64,000 bases of DNA, from NCBI GenBank assembly GCA_040382095.1, contig JBEIGB010000003.1, forward strand, positions 35,833 through 99,832. Direction: 5' to 3'. Source of the stretch: JADJPL01 sp040382095. Its GTDB lineage: Bacteria > Bacteroidota > Bacteroidia > Chitinophagales > Saprospiraceae. The stretch's first letter is position 1. Each line of letters begins with the position of its first letter. Below are positions 34,261 to 42,516 of this stretch, piece after piece. The notes under the pieces were generated by a model that was not told the DNA's origin, made no database searches, and worked only from the letters and a program-made list of their open reading frames with translations. Position numbers and translations under genes: made by a program.

Positions 34261-37200
34261 ATGAAACCTTTCTGCCTGACTTTTCTGTTCGGATTGTTCC
34301 TCCTTTTCGGTATGCAGGGCATAACCCTGGCGCAGGACCAGCCGGTCAGGCAGGATACTGCAAAGGCTGCGACAAAAGCCGATGCCAAAAAACCACTACC
34401 CCTCGAACCCGGACGGAAAATCCCTTTAAAAACAGATGAAGGCACCTGGATGTCGCTGGACGTCAGTCCGGATGGAAAGCAAATCGCTTTTGACCTGATG
34501 GGGGATCTCTATCTGATGCCTGTCAGCGGTGGAACAGCTACGCCAATCACGACCGGGATGGCTTTTGACTCCCACCCCAAGTTCAGTCCGGATGGGAAGC
34601 GGATCGCTTTTACTTCCGACCGTTCCGGGGCAGAGGCAGTGTGGTATATTGATCTGGAGCTTCAGGATACCGTGCAGGTTACGAAGGATAACGATCAGCA
34701 CATTCAGTCTGCAGAATGGACGCCTGACGGGAATTACCTGGTGGTCGCAAAAGGTGGGAGGAACCTCAAGCTATTTCTCTTCCACAAGGATGGGGGAGGG
34801 GGTACTCAACTCATCAAAACCCCGGAGACTATGAAGACTGTCGAGCCCGCATTTGGGCCGGACGGCCGGTATATTTGGTTCTCCTGGCGTACCGGGGCAT
34901 GGAACTACAATGCGCAACTGCCGCAGTATCAGTTGGCGGTATATGATCGGGAGACTGGCGAGATCGAACGTAAAACCAGTCGTTATGGCTCGGCTTTTTC
35001 CCCGGCTCTTTCCCCTGACGGCAAGTGGCTGGTGTATGGATCCCGTTACAACGACCAGACAGGCCTGGTCAGGCGCAACCTGAAAACCGGCGAGGAGCAC
35101 TGGCTGGCGTATCCGGTCCAGCGCGATGAGCAGGAATCTATTGCGCCCATGGGCGTTTATCCGGCCATGTCATTTACGCCGGATAGTAAATCCCTGGTCT
35201 GTACTTACGGGGGAAAATTCTGGAAGCTCCCTATCGAAGGCGGGGATGCCATAAATATCCCTTTTGAAGTAGATGTAATGCTTGATTTCGGGCCTATGGT
35301 AGAATTCAACTATCCGATTTCAGATGAAACAACGATGGTTGCTACGCAAATCCGGGATCCTAAGTTATCCCCGGACGGGAATAAACTTGCTTTCACGGTA
35401 TTGAACAGGCTCTATGTGATGGATTTTCCGGGCGGTAGTCCGCGTCGGGTGACCAATTCCGGGCATACCGAGGCGATGCCCGCATGGTCGCCGGATGGCA
35501 ATTATCTGGCTTATGTTACCTGGGAAGGTGAAGGTGGGTACTTATATAAAGCAGGCCTTCAGGGCCAAGCCCCTCAGCGGCTCATCACAGTGCCCGGTTA
35601 TTACGCCGATCCGGCCTGGGACAACACGGGCAACCGGATCGCATTCCTTTACGGCCCTGCGCAAGCCTATAAAGACGCGATTGGTCCCATGGCTTTTGGT
35701 GCGACTGCCAACCTGGGTTGGGTACAGGCTTCCGGGGGCGACATCAACCGGATTGATGCAGCAAAAGGCCGTAGCCATCCCCATTTTGTGAAAAGCGAAG
35801 ACCGGATCTTCCTTTTTCACGAGGAAAAAGGATTGGTTTCTATCCGTTGGGATGGTACGGACCAGAAAGAACACCTGAAAGTTACCGGGATTACGACTTA
35901 TCCCGCATTGGTGGACGAGCAACACTGTATGATGGTGGAAAGTACCCAGGAACCCGCCCAGCGTCCCTCGGAAGCATCGCTGGTGGTCATGGCACCGGAA
36001 GGGGATCAGGCCCTGGTACAGGTAAACAACGAAATCTATGTAGTCACAGTACCTGTGGTGGGCGGCGCGACACCTTCTGTTTCCGTGGCAAAAGCTGAAA
36101 ATGCTGTTTTCCCGGCACGTAAGCTGACTTTTATCGGGGGAGAGTTCCCGCATTGGTCGGCAGATGGAAAAAAAGTGCACTGGTCCCTGGGGAATGCATA
36201 TTTTACGTATAACCTGGATACCGCTAAAGCGCGCGAATCGGCATTGAAAGCGATGAAAAAGGCTGCTGCCAGGTCAAAAGTCGAAGGACAGGCTGAAAGT
36301 AAAAGTGAAAACGGGAAGGATGAAGAAAGCGCCTATAAGCCAGCCGAACAGCGGATCAGCGTGGTCGTATCCAGGGATATCCCCCGGGGTCTGATACTGC
36401 TCCGCGGCGCCCGCATCATTACCATGAACGGAAATGAAATATACGAAAAAGGGGATATCCTGATCGAAAACAACCGGATTAAGGCAATCGGCAAACCGGG
36501 TTCGATAAAGGCCCCTGCCGGGACGAAAATGATTGACGTGACGGGCAAAACCATCGTGCCGGGCTTTGTGGATACCCATGCCCACATGTGGCCAAACTGG
36601 GGACTGCACAAAAATAATATCTGGATTTACGAGGCTAACCTCGCGTATGGCGTCACGACTACCCGCGACCCCCAGACCGCCACAACTGATGTGTTGACTT
36701 ATGCCGATATGGTAGAGTCTGGCCAGATGCCAGGTCCAAGGGTGTATTCCACAGGACCAGGGGTAGGTTTCTGGGCATACCGGATAGAAAGCCTTGAACA
36801 TGCCCGGCAGGTATTAAAGCAATATTCAGAGTATTATAATACCAAGACTATAAAAATGTACCTCACCGGCAACCGCCAGCACCGCCAGTGGATCATTCAG
36901 GCAGCTAAAGAACAGGGGTTGATGCCAACCACCGAAGGCGGCCTCGACTTCAAGCTCAACATGACCCAGTTGCTGGACGGATACCCCGGGCACGAACACG
37001 CACTGCCAATTTATCCGCTATATAAAGATGTAACGACTTTGGTCGCAGCAGCAAAAATGTGTTATACCCCAACACTACTGGTTGCCTATGGCGGGCCATG
37101 GGCTGAAAACTATTTTTATGCCACAGAAAATGTCCAGGGGGATAAAAAACTCAACTATTTTACCCCTAAAGAAGAGCTAGATGAAAAATCGCGGCGCCGG

Positions 37201-37641
37201 CCAGGATGGTTCATGGAAGAAGAACACATTTTCTCCAGACATGCGGAAGGGGTGAAGGCAGTAGTAGAAGCAGGGGGGCTTGCTGGTGTTGGCTCCCACG
37301 GGCAGTTGCAGGGATTGGGATATCACTGGGAGCTATGGGCAGTGGCTTCCGGTGGGATCAAAGCCCACGATGCCCTCAAAGTTGCGACGATCCTCGGCGC
37401 CAGGGCGATTGGATTGGGTAAAGATCTGGGCTCCCTGGAACCTGGCAAACTCGCCGACCTGGTCATACTGGATAAAAACCCACTGGAGAATATCCGTTTT
37501 ACCAATACCATCCGTTATGTGATGAAAAACGGACGCCTTTATGATGGCAATACCCTCGACGAGCTGGCCCCACTCCAAAAAAAGGCCAGGCCTGTCGAAG
37601 GGAATTCCCTGGCACCTTCCGGCCTGCCCGGTATTCGATAG
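34261..37641 (+). CDS. Secreted PD40/TolB-like propeller fused to amidohydrolase
   Basis: A 1126-aa exported fusion. The ATG at 34261 starts a signal peptide (MKPFCLTFLFGLFLLFGMQG). Residues about 55-630 carry repeated PD40 propeller motifs (MSLDVSPDGKQIAFD, PKFSPDGKRIAFTSDRSG, PKLSPDGNKLAFTV, PAWSPDGNYLAYV). Residues about 700-1100 form an amidohydrolase with VPGFVDTHAHMWP (HxH metal site), a later His in YPGHEHALPI, GVGSHGQ near 1000 in place of the usual GTDS, and LGSLEPGKLADLVILDKNP. Such fusions are annotated as periplasmic peptidase or prolidase-like hydrolases. The substrate is unknown. An Asp ligand in the expected GTD position is not evident (GSHGQ), so activity may differ. Confidence 0.88.
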   Translation: MKPFCLTFLFGLFLLFGMQGITLAQDQPVRQDTAKAATKADAKKPLPLEPGRKIPLKTDEGTWMSLDVSPDGKQIAFDLMGDLYLMPVSGGTATPITTGMAFDSHPKFSPDGKRIAFTSDRSGAEAVWYIDLELQDTVQVTKDNDQHIQSAEWTPDGNYLVVAKGGRNLKLFLFHKDGGGGTQLIKTPETMKTVEPAFGPDGRYIWFSWRTGAWNYNAQLPQYQLAVYDRETGEIERKTSRYGSAFSPALSPDGKWLVYGSRYNDQTGLVRRNLKTGEEHWLAYPVQRDEQESIAPMGVYPAMSFTPDSKSLVCTYGGKFWKLPIEGGDAINIPFEVDVMLDFGPMVEFNYPISDETTMVATQIRDPKLSPDGNKLAFTVLNRLYVMDFPGGSPRRVTNSGHTEAMPAWSPDGNYLAYVTWEGEGGYLYKAGLQGQAPQRLITVPGYYADPAWDNTGNRIAFLYGPAQAYKDAIGPMAFGATANLGWVQASGGDINRIDAAKGRSHPHFVKSEDRIFLFHEEKGLVSIRWDGTDQKEHLKVTGITTYPALVDEQHCMMVESTQEPAQRPSEASLVVMAPEGDQALVQVNNEIYVVTVPVVGGATPSVSVAKAENAVFPARKLTFIGGEFPHWSADGKKVHWSLGNAYFTYNLDTAKARESALKAMKKAAARSKVEGQAESKSENGKDEESAYKPAEQRISVVVSRDIPRGLILLRGARIITMNGNEIYEKGDILIENNRIKAIGKPGSIKAPAGTKMIDVTGKTIVPGFVDTHAHMWPNWGLHKNNIWIYEANLAYGVTTTRDPQTATTDVLTYADMVESGQMPGPRVYSTGPGVGFWAYRIESLEHARQVLKQYSEYYNTKTIKMYLTGNRQHRQWIIQAAKEQGLMPTTEGGLDFKLNMTQLLDGYPGHEHALPIYPLYKDVTTLVAAAKMCYTPTLLVAYGGPWAENYFYATENVQGDKKLNYFTPKEELDEKSRRRPGWFMEEEHIFSRHAEGVKAVVEAGGLAGVGSHGQLQGLGYHWELWAVASGGIKAHDALKVATILGARAIGLGKDLGSLEPGKLADLVILDKNPLENIRFTNTIRYVMKNGRLYDGNTLDELAPLQKKARPVEGNSLAPSGLPGIR

Positions 37642-37673
37642 CCTTTTGGAGTGAAAGGCTTTCTAATAAGTAT

Positions 37674-37843
37674 GGGGTTGTGTAAAAAGGCCGGAGGCCG
37701 TCATTCGGCGGCTATAGGCGGCGGAATACTTTTTACACACCCCCGTAAAATTTTTAAAACGCTGATTTTGTTCATTTTTATTCGCAAAATGAACAAAATC
37801 AGCGTTTTAAAAAAAATATTCTTTGGCGGCGTAGGCGATGAAT
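37674..37843. repeat. Dispersed repeat, copy 7: inverted GTGTAAAAAG ends plus 28-bp perfect stem
   Basis: GGGGTTGTGTAAAAAG and its inverted partner CTTTTTACACACCCC enclose a GGCGGCTATAGGCGGCGGAA segment. A perfect 28-bp stem follows (37751-37778 with 37786-37813, loop TATTCGC), then AAATATTCTTTGGCGGCG. It lies between the convergent PD40-amidohydrolase and dcd genes. Confidence 0.85.
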
Positions 37844-37862
37844 TTCCTATACAGTCCCTGAA

Positions 37863-38399
37863 TTAAAACTTGTTTTTCCACATCATGCTTTCTACGGGTT
37901 TATCGGTTCGTTGTCCATACTTTGCATCGCGCTTGGAGTGGTAGTAGCGGTCAATCTCACCATCCACGTGAAAGTAGATCAGTTGGCCGATAGGCATCCC
38001 GGCATAGATACGCACAGGTTGGGTACAGGAAATTTCGAGGGTCCAGGTGTTGCAGAAACCGACATCGCCTTTTCCAGCCGTGGCATGGATATCAATACCC
38101 AGGCGGCCGACACTGGATTTTCCTTCGAGGAATGGCACACAACGGTGGGTTTCGGTATATTCGAGGGTCACGCCCAGGTACAGCGTGCCGGGCTGTAAGA
38201 CAAAACCCTCTTCAGGGATTTCGAAATGCCTGACTTGATTGTGCTTTCTGGCGTCCAGCACTTCGTCGGAGTAAACGGCCAGCCATTTACTCAGGTGTAC
38301 GTCATAGGAATTGGTGCCGAGGCAGTCTTGATCGAAAGGTTCGATGACGATATCCCCAAACTCCATCGCCTCCAGTATTTTTTTGTCGGAAAGGATCAT
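37863..38399 (-). CDS. dcd: dCTP deaminase
   Basis: A 178-aa homotrimeric enzyme that converts dCTP to dUTP for thymidylate synthesis. The family core is intact: MILSDKKILEAMEFGDIVIE, then GTNSYDVHL, the active-site FLEGKSSVGRLGIDIHATAG with catalytic Glu, and KGDVGFCNTWTLEI. The C-terminal tail that closes the site is present (KRDAKYGQRTDKP). Its stop lies 20 bases from the dispersed repeat copy 7. Confidence 0.95.
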   Translation of the reverse strand: MILSDKKILEAMEFGDIVIEPFDQDCLGTNSYDVHLSKWLAVYSDEVLDARKHNQVRHFEIPEEGFVLQPGTLYLGVTLEYTETHRCVPFLEGKSSVGRLGIDIHATAGKGDVGFCNTWTLEISCTQPVRIYAGMPIGQLIYFHVDGEIDRYYHSKRDAKYGQRTDKPVESMMWKNKF

Positions 38400-38440
38400 G
38401 GCCGAAACATTTCAGGTTACAATGAAAGAGTGAACGCGGG

Positions 38441-39100
38441 TTATATTAAAAATTTTTTGTCGCTGATCAAAATCCAGTTTGTCTTCACGTCCAGGTAGGT
38501 TGCGTTGGGGAATACTGGCAGGAAGCGTTCTTCGAACAATCTCTGTGCTTTTGCCTGGTCGGAGCTTTCGAGGGCGAAGCAATTGAACAGTACGAGGCCA
38601 TCCGGTGCACAGATGCGCTGGAGGTGTTCAAAGAACTCCAGGGACTGGGTTTGGTCTGGGATTTGATCGTCAATGAACACATCTGCGCAGATCATGTCGT
38701 ATCTCCGGTGGGTTTGAGCGACAAAAAGTGCGGCATCGGTACAAATGATTTCGAAAGGGGACCTGAGCCGTTCGAGGGTATAGCGCCTGGCGAGGTCTAT
38801 AATTCCTTCGTCAATTTCCACGCAGGTGTAACGGTAGCGGCACCGGAATTTTTTTTCCAGTAGTTCGGGGATACTGCCCAGGCCGAGGCCGAGCAGCAGG
38901 ACATCGGAAACAGGCAGTTGTTGGATACGCAGGGAACGGAAAGCGGAACGGAAGTTGGTATAGAGGTCGCTGAAGGAATACACTGCTTTTTCCGTACACA
39001 GTTGCAGCCTTCCCTGGATCAGCACGACATTCAGCACAGGATGTAAGGGGGTGCTGATGGATTCGAGTGGGCACTCCAGGAAAAAGCTCATGAGCCGCAT
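38441..39100 (-). CDS. Spermidine synthase-like methyltransferase-fold protein
   Basis: A protein of about 219 aa when started at the ATG at 39100; an ATG at 39163 would overlap the upstream gene by 38 nt. It has the Rossmann fold of the spermidine synthase superfamily: VLLLGLGLGSIPELLEKKF (SAM/dcSAM loop), YTCVEIDEGIIDLAR (acidic residue after strand 2), ICTDAALFV and YDMICADVFIDDQIP. The putrescine-site residues cannot be confirmed, so polyamine synthesis is unproven. It sits in one unit after the GlmU-like gene. Confidence 0.78.
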   Translation of the reverse strand: MRLMSFFLECPLESISTPLHPVLNVVLIQGRLQLCTEKAVYSFSDLYTNFRSAFRSLRIQQLPVSDVLLLGLGLGSIPELLEKKFRCRYRYTCVEIDEGIIDLARRYTLERLRSPFEIICTDAALFVAQTHRRYDMICADVFIDDQIPDQTQSLEFFEHLQRICAPDGLVLFNCFALESSDQAKAQRLFEERFLPVFPNATYLDVKTNWILISDKKFLI

Positions 39101-39125
39101 ACCCTGGGTGAATGGCTCGGCAGGC

Positions 39126-40328
39126 TTATTTGCCCCAGCTTCGGTGCGCTGCAGTTTCTTCAAAGAGCCGGATTAAGGTGATGCGTTCTTCAATACTTAG
39201 TTCCAGGTTCCGGCGCTGCATCATTGCTGCGATGCCCTCGATCGCCTGTTCGACAGGATAAGTGCGGAGACCTGCAGGCCCTCCCAGGCTGAAGGAGGGG
39301 ATAAAATTCCTGGGGAAGCTATTTCCATAAAGGCTACAGCCCACACCTACCGAGGTGCCGGAATTGAACATCATGTTGATCCCGGCCCGCGAGTGATCGC
39401 CCATGATAAGGCCGCAAAAGGTTTCGCCTGTTTTTTCGAATGTGCTGAGGGGATAATTCCAGACCCTTTGTTGGCGATAGTCGTTGCGTAGGTTGGATAC
39501 TGTTGTCCCGGCGCCGATATTACACCATGGGGCGATGATGGAATGGCCGAGGTATCCATGGTGGGCTTTATTGGAATAACCCATCAGGATAGATTGTTCG
39601 ATTTCTCCGCCGACCTTACACCAGGGTCCGATGGTATTCGGCCCATACAACTGTGCCCCCATTTTTATCACAGCGTTTTCCCCAAGGTAGAGCCCGCCGC
39701 GTATAGAAGCACCTTCCATCACCACTGCATTTTTACCGATATAGATTGGCCCGCCCGAGGCATTCAGGGTAGCACCTTCCACGCAGGCACCTTCTTCGAT
39801 AAAAATCCGCTCGGCTGCGATGACCCGGTTGGTATTGCTGATGGGCTGGGAGTGCCGGCCGGCGGTAAGCAGGTGGAAGTCTGATGCGATCTCTTCCGCA
39901 TGGATTTTAAATAAATCCGTTATCCGGTTGATTTTATTGAAAGGTATCTGGTGCAGGGGAAGCACCTGGAGCCGTTCTATATCTTCTTCGTTGATCAGCT
40001 TTTGCAACTGTTCTTCGTCCAGGCGTGCGGCCAGCAGCTCCTCTCCCTGCAGATAAGCTTCCCCAAACTCCATGTTGCGCAATAACCTGCACAAGGGCTC
40101 GGAGGGCAAGGCGGAACTGTTGATCAGTAGATTATCTTCTCCGACTTGAAGAGGGAAACGATCGGCGAGGTAGTCTTCAGTGATATAGGAGGCACTGGCG
40201 TTCATCCTCAATTCCCATTTCTCCCGTATGCTTAACAGCCCTACTTTAATCTCGGGGACAGGCCTCAGATAAGTTAGCGGGAGTAAATGTGCCCTGACAT
40301 CACCGTCGAACAAAATCAGATTTGTCAT
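39126..40328 (-). CDS. GlmU-like sugar nucleotidyltransferase/acyltransferase homologue
   Basis: A 400-aa protein with the layout of GlmU/GlgC but with an unusual N-terminus. Where nucleotidyltransferases have LAAGxGTRM it reads LILFDGDVRAHLLPLTYLRP, so the usual pyrophosphorylase loop is missing. Residues about 190-350 form a left-handed beta helix of hexapeptide repeats (IYIGKNAVVMEGASIRGGLY, VIKMGAQLYGPNTIGPWCKV, IIAPWCNIGAGTTVSNLRND). This is a known Bacteroidota paralogue of GlmU; its activity, perhaps only acyl transfer or binding, is not established. Confidence 0.8.
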   Translation of the reverse strand: MTNLILFDGDVRAHLLPLTYLRPVPEIKVGLLSIREKWELRMNASASYITEDYLADRFPLQVGEDNLLINSSALPSEPLCRLLRNMEFGEAYLQGEELLAARLDEEQLQKLINEEDIERLQVLPLHQIPFNKINRITDLFKIHAEEIASDFHLLTAGRHSQPISNTNRVIAAERIFIEEGACVEGATLNASGGPIYIGKNAVVMEGASIRGGLYLGENAVIKMGAQLYGPNTIGPWCKVGGEIEQSILMGYSNKAHHGYLGHSIIAPWCNIGAGTTVSNLRNDYRQQRVWNYPLSTFEKTGETFCGLIMGDHSRAGINMMFNSGTSVGVGCSLYGNSFPRNFIPSFSLGGPAGLRTYPVEQAIEGIAAMMQRRNLELSIEERITLIRLFEETAAHRSWGK

Positions 40329-40373
40329 AGGAAGTATCTGCGAAGGGGATGGCCCAGGTATATAGAATAAGCG

Positions 40374-40515
40374 TTCCCGAAAGCGTAGTCACTTACCGGA
40401 GGCAGTTTCTTATTCCAAAAACGGGGACTACGGTTACACGGTTACTAACGCGGTAAGGATGTAGTCCGCAATTGGAAAATAAGGATGGCCCTGATAGGCT
40501 GCACGCTTTCGGGAA
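40374..40515. ncRNA. Nested inverted repeat, possible structured RNA
   Basis: Nested pairings fill the gap between rpmE2 and the GlmU-like gene. An outer 13-bp stem (40374-40386 with 40503-40515) encloses CTTATTCCAA (40409-40418) with TTGG-AA-AATAAG (40472-40483), and inside that GGACTAC (40425-40431) with GTAGTCC (40461-40467). The strand and function are unknown. It lies in the leader of the GlmU-like gene or downstream of rpmE2, both on the minus strand. Confidence 0.45.
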
Positions 40516-40552
40516 AGCCAGGTTAAAACGGGTGTGAACGGGGTTGTTGCAA

Positions 40553-40816
40553 TTATTTCTTTGCGAACTTTGAGTTGGCAAACTTTTTATTGAACTTGTC
40601 TATTCGGCCCGCTGTATCCACGAACTTCATCTTGCCAGTGAAGAACGGATGTGAATGGCTGGATATTTCCAGCTTGATCAGCGGGTATTCCCGCCCGTCT
40701 TCCCAAACAATGGAATCTTTCGTATTGGCACAGGAACGACCTAGCCAGGCATGGTCAACGGAAAAGTCCTTGAAAACAACAGTCCTGTAGTTGCTTGGAT
40801 GGATATCCTTTTTCAT
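40553..40816 (-). CDS. rpmE2: 50S ribosomal protein L31 type B
   Basis: An 87-aa ribosomal protein of the zinc-free type B form. The ATG at 40816 gives the family N-terminus MKKDIHPSNYRTVVFKDFS, followed by WEDGREYPLIKLEISSHSHP and FFTGKMKFVDTAGRIDKFNK. The cysteines of the zinc type A form are absent. A candidate -7 box lies 86 nt upstream, leaving a leader that could carry autoregulation, as is common for ribosomal proteins. Confidence 0.95.
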   Translation of the reverse strand: MKKDIHPSNYRTVVFKDFSVDHAWLGRSCANTKDSIVWEDGREYPLIKLEISSHSHPFFTGKMKFVDTAGRIDKFNKKFANSKFAKK

Positions 40817-40901
40817 AAACACTTATTTTTCATTGCCGGCGACTGTATGTAGCCTGTTTGTTTACAAAAGTGCGTGGAAATGAGTTTTTTAAAAAGAAAT
40901 G

Positions 40902-40909
40902 CAAATATA
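40902..40909 (-). promoter_or_regulatory. TAnnTTTG -7 box upstream of rpmE2
   Basis: On the minus strand 40909-40902 reads TATATTTG, a perfect -7 element; no TTTG at the expected -33 spacing. Predicted leader about 80 nt. Confidence 0.45.
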
Positions 40910-41145
40910 GGGGTTTTTAAAAAATTATCCCAGTGGTCGTTGTATTTTTTATTTTCACGCACGGGGCAGGGGAGGGTTGGTATAGGGTGAAAACTTTTGA
41001 TACGGGTATTTTTTGCCCAACAACTTTTCCCGTGTTGGCAGGTTTTCTTTACGGAACGGGAAAATTCAGGGAAAAAAACTATATTTACCCCTGTTTTTGA
41101 CCAAAGCGGCAGGAATGCCCAGGTACTGGGTTTGTTCACGTTCTT

Positions 41146-41943
41146 ATGACAATCGAGGATATGGGATTAGTAATTTCGCTTTTAAACCATAAGGGAGGGG
41201 TTGGTAAGACCACCTGTGCGATCAATATTGGCGCGGGGTTGGTAGAATTTGGCAAAAAGGTGCTGTTGATAGATATGGACCCGCAGGCCAACCTTACCCT
41301 TTCGCTGGGTATGCCAAGGCATCCGATCACGGTATATGAATCGCTGCGCGGCGAAGCTCCGCTAGTACCATATTCGGCCAAAGAAGGCCTCGATGTGGTA
41401 ATTTCGACCCTTGACCTTTCCGGAGCGGAGCTGGAGCTTATCAATGAGGCCGGACGGGAGTATTTGTTCCGCGAGTTGCTGGACCCCTTCCGGGACAGCT
41501 ATGATTATATCCTGATTGACTGCCCGCCGTCTTTGGGCCTGCTCACGCTCAACGCGCTCACGGCAAGCGATCTGGTATATATCCCGCTTCAGACGGAATT
41601 CCTCGCACTGCAGGGTTTAACGAAAATCAAACAGGTGATTGACAAGGTTAAGTTCCGTTTAAATAAGGATATCCGCATTGGCGGGGTAATCGCGACGATG
41701 TACGATTCGAGGAAGGTACTTAACCGAGATGTTGTGAATACCATTATTAAGTATTTTGGCGAAATGGTGTTCAAAACGATGATCCGGGACAATATCGCAC
41801 TGGCAGAAGCCCCGTCCAAGCGCATGGATATTTTTTCATATAGCCCTCAGAGTCCTGGTGCGGAAGATTATATCGCCCTATGCAAGGAAATCCTGGAACG
41901 CACCGGCTCAGAAGCGCTGACGGTAAAGTACATGGACAGATAG
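41146..41943 (+). CDS. parA: ParA/Soj family chromosome-partition ATPase
   Basis: A 265-aa ATPase of the ParA/MinD superfamily. The deviant Walker A is LNHKGGVGKTTCAIN (residues 13-27; ATG at 41161 is an alternative start). Walker A' is LLIDMDPQANLTLSLG and Walker B is YILIDCPPSLGLLTLNAL. It binds DNA non-specifically as an ATP dimer and positions chromosomes or large complexes. No ParB gene is beside it; the next gene encodes a ribbon-helix-helix-like protein with ParB-like ParA-contact motifs. Confidence 0.92.
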   Translation: MTIEDMGLVISLLNHKGGVGKTTCAINIGAGLVEFGKKVLLIDMDPQANLTLSLGMPRHPITVYESLRGEAPLVPYSAKEGLDVVISTLDLSGAELELINEAGREYLFRELLDPFRDSYDYILIDCPPSLGLLTLNALTASDLVYIPLQTEFLALQGLTKIKQVIDKVKFRLNKDIRIGGVIATMYDSRKVLNRDVVNTIIKYFGEMVFKTMIRDNIALAEAPSKRMDIFSYSPQSPGAEDYIALCKEILERTGSEALTVKYMDR

Positions 41944-41989
41944 ATCGTTTTGAGACTTCCCTTTTTATGTTGCTGTTGAATCAAACGGA

Positions 41990-42511
41990 ATGAGCAAGAA
42001 GAAATTCAATGAGGGTTTGGAGCGTCTGTTTGTAGAGATGGAAAAGGATTCTGCCTCTGCGGTCAGCGCTTTATTGGAAGCTCCGGATGCGGGTCAAGGG
42101 GGGAATACTCCTTTGGGTAAAGAGGGGAGTACGACGGTACAAAAACGTCCCCTGGGCAAAAAATTTGGGGAAGATATGGAGTCCTTCCTGCACGCTGCAT
42201 TCGAAGAATCTTTCGAGCGTCAGATGCGCAGTGATTTTTCCCCTGCTGATGAGACGGCAATCAAAAAGCGTAGCCACAGGCCCGTCGGAGGCCTCGATGC
42301 TCTGATCCGCAATACCGTCCAGCCACAGGAAGTCCATTTCGACGAACATGCGACCCGCAGGCTGACCCTCGTTTTTGATGAACTGAAGCTAAAAAAGCTC
42401 AGGGAAATCGCCCGTATGGAAAAAACTTACCTCAAAGATATCATTGACGAAATTGTCGCGGATTTCATCCAGACGTACGAGGAAAAGAAAAAGAAAAAGA
42501 AAAACGGATAG
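41990..42511 (+). CDS. Ribbon-helix-helix-like partner of ParA
   Basis: A 173-aa protein in two parts. The C-terminal 55 residues (EVHFDEHATRRLTLVFDELK, LKKLREIARMEKTYLKDIID) look like a ribbon-helix-helix or related DNA-binding dimer and end in a Lys-rich tail. The N-terminal 110 residues are low in order. Two short stretches, NEGLERLF at residues 8-15 and GGLDALI near 104, resemble the GRGLDALL peptide by which ParB stimulates ParA. It starts 46 nt after parA, so a ParA-activating DNA-binding role is plausible. It ends 5 nt before the antiporter gene. Confidence 0.65.
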   Translation: MSKKKFNEGLERLFVEMEKDSASAVSALLEAPDAGQGGNTPLGKEGSTTVQKRPLGKKFGEDMESFLHAAFEESFERQMRSDFSPADETAIKKRSHRPVGGLDALIRNTVQPQEVHFDEHATRRLTLVFDELKLKKLREIARMEKTYLKDIIDEIVADFIQTYEEKKKKKKNG

Positions 42512-42516
42512 AATAA

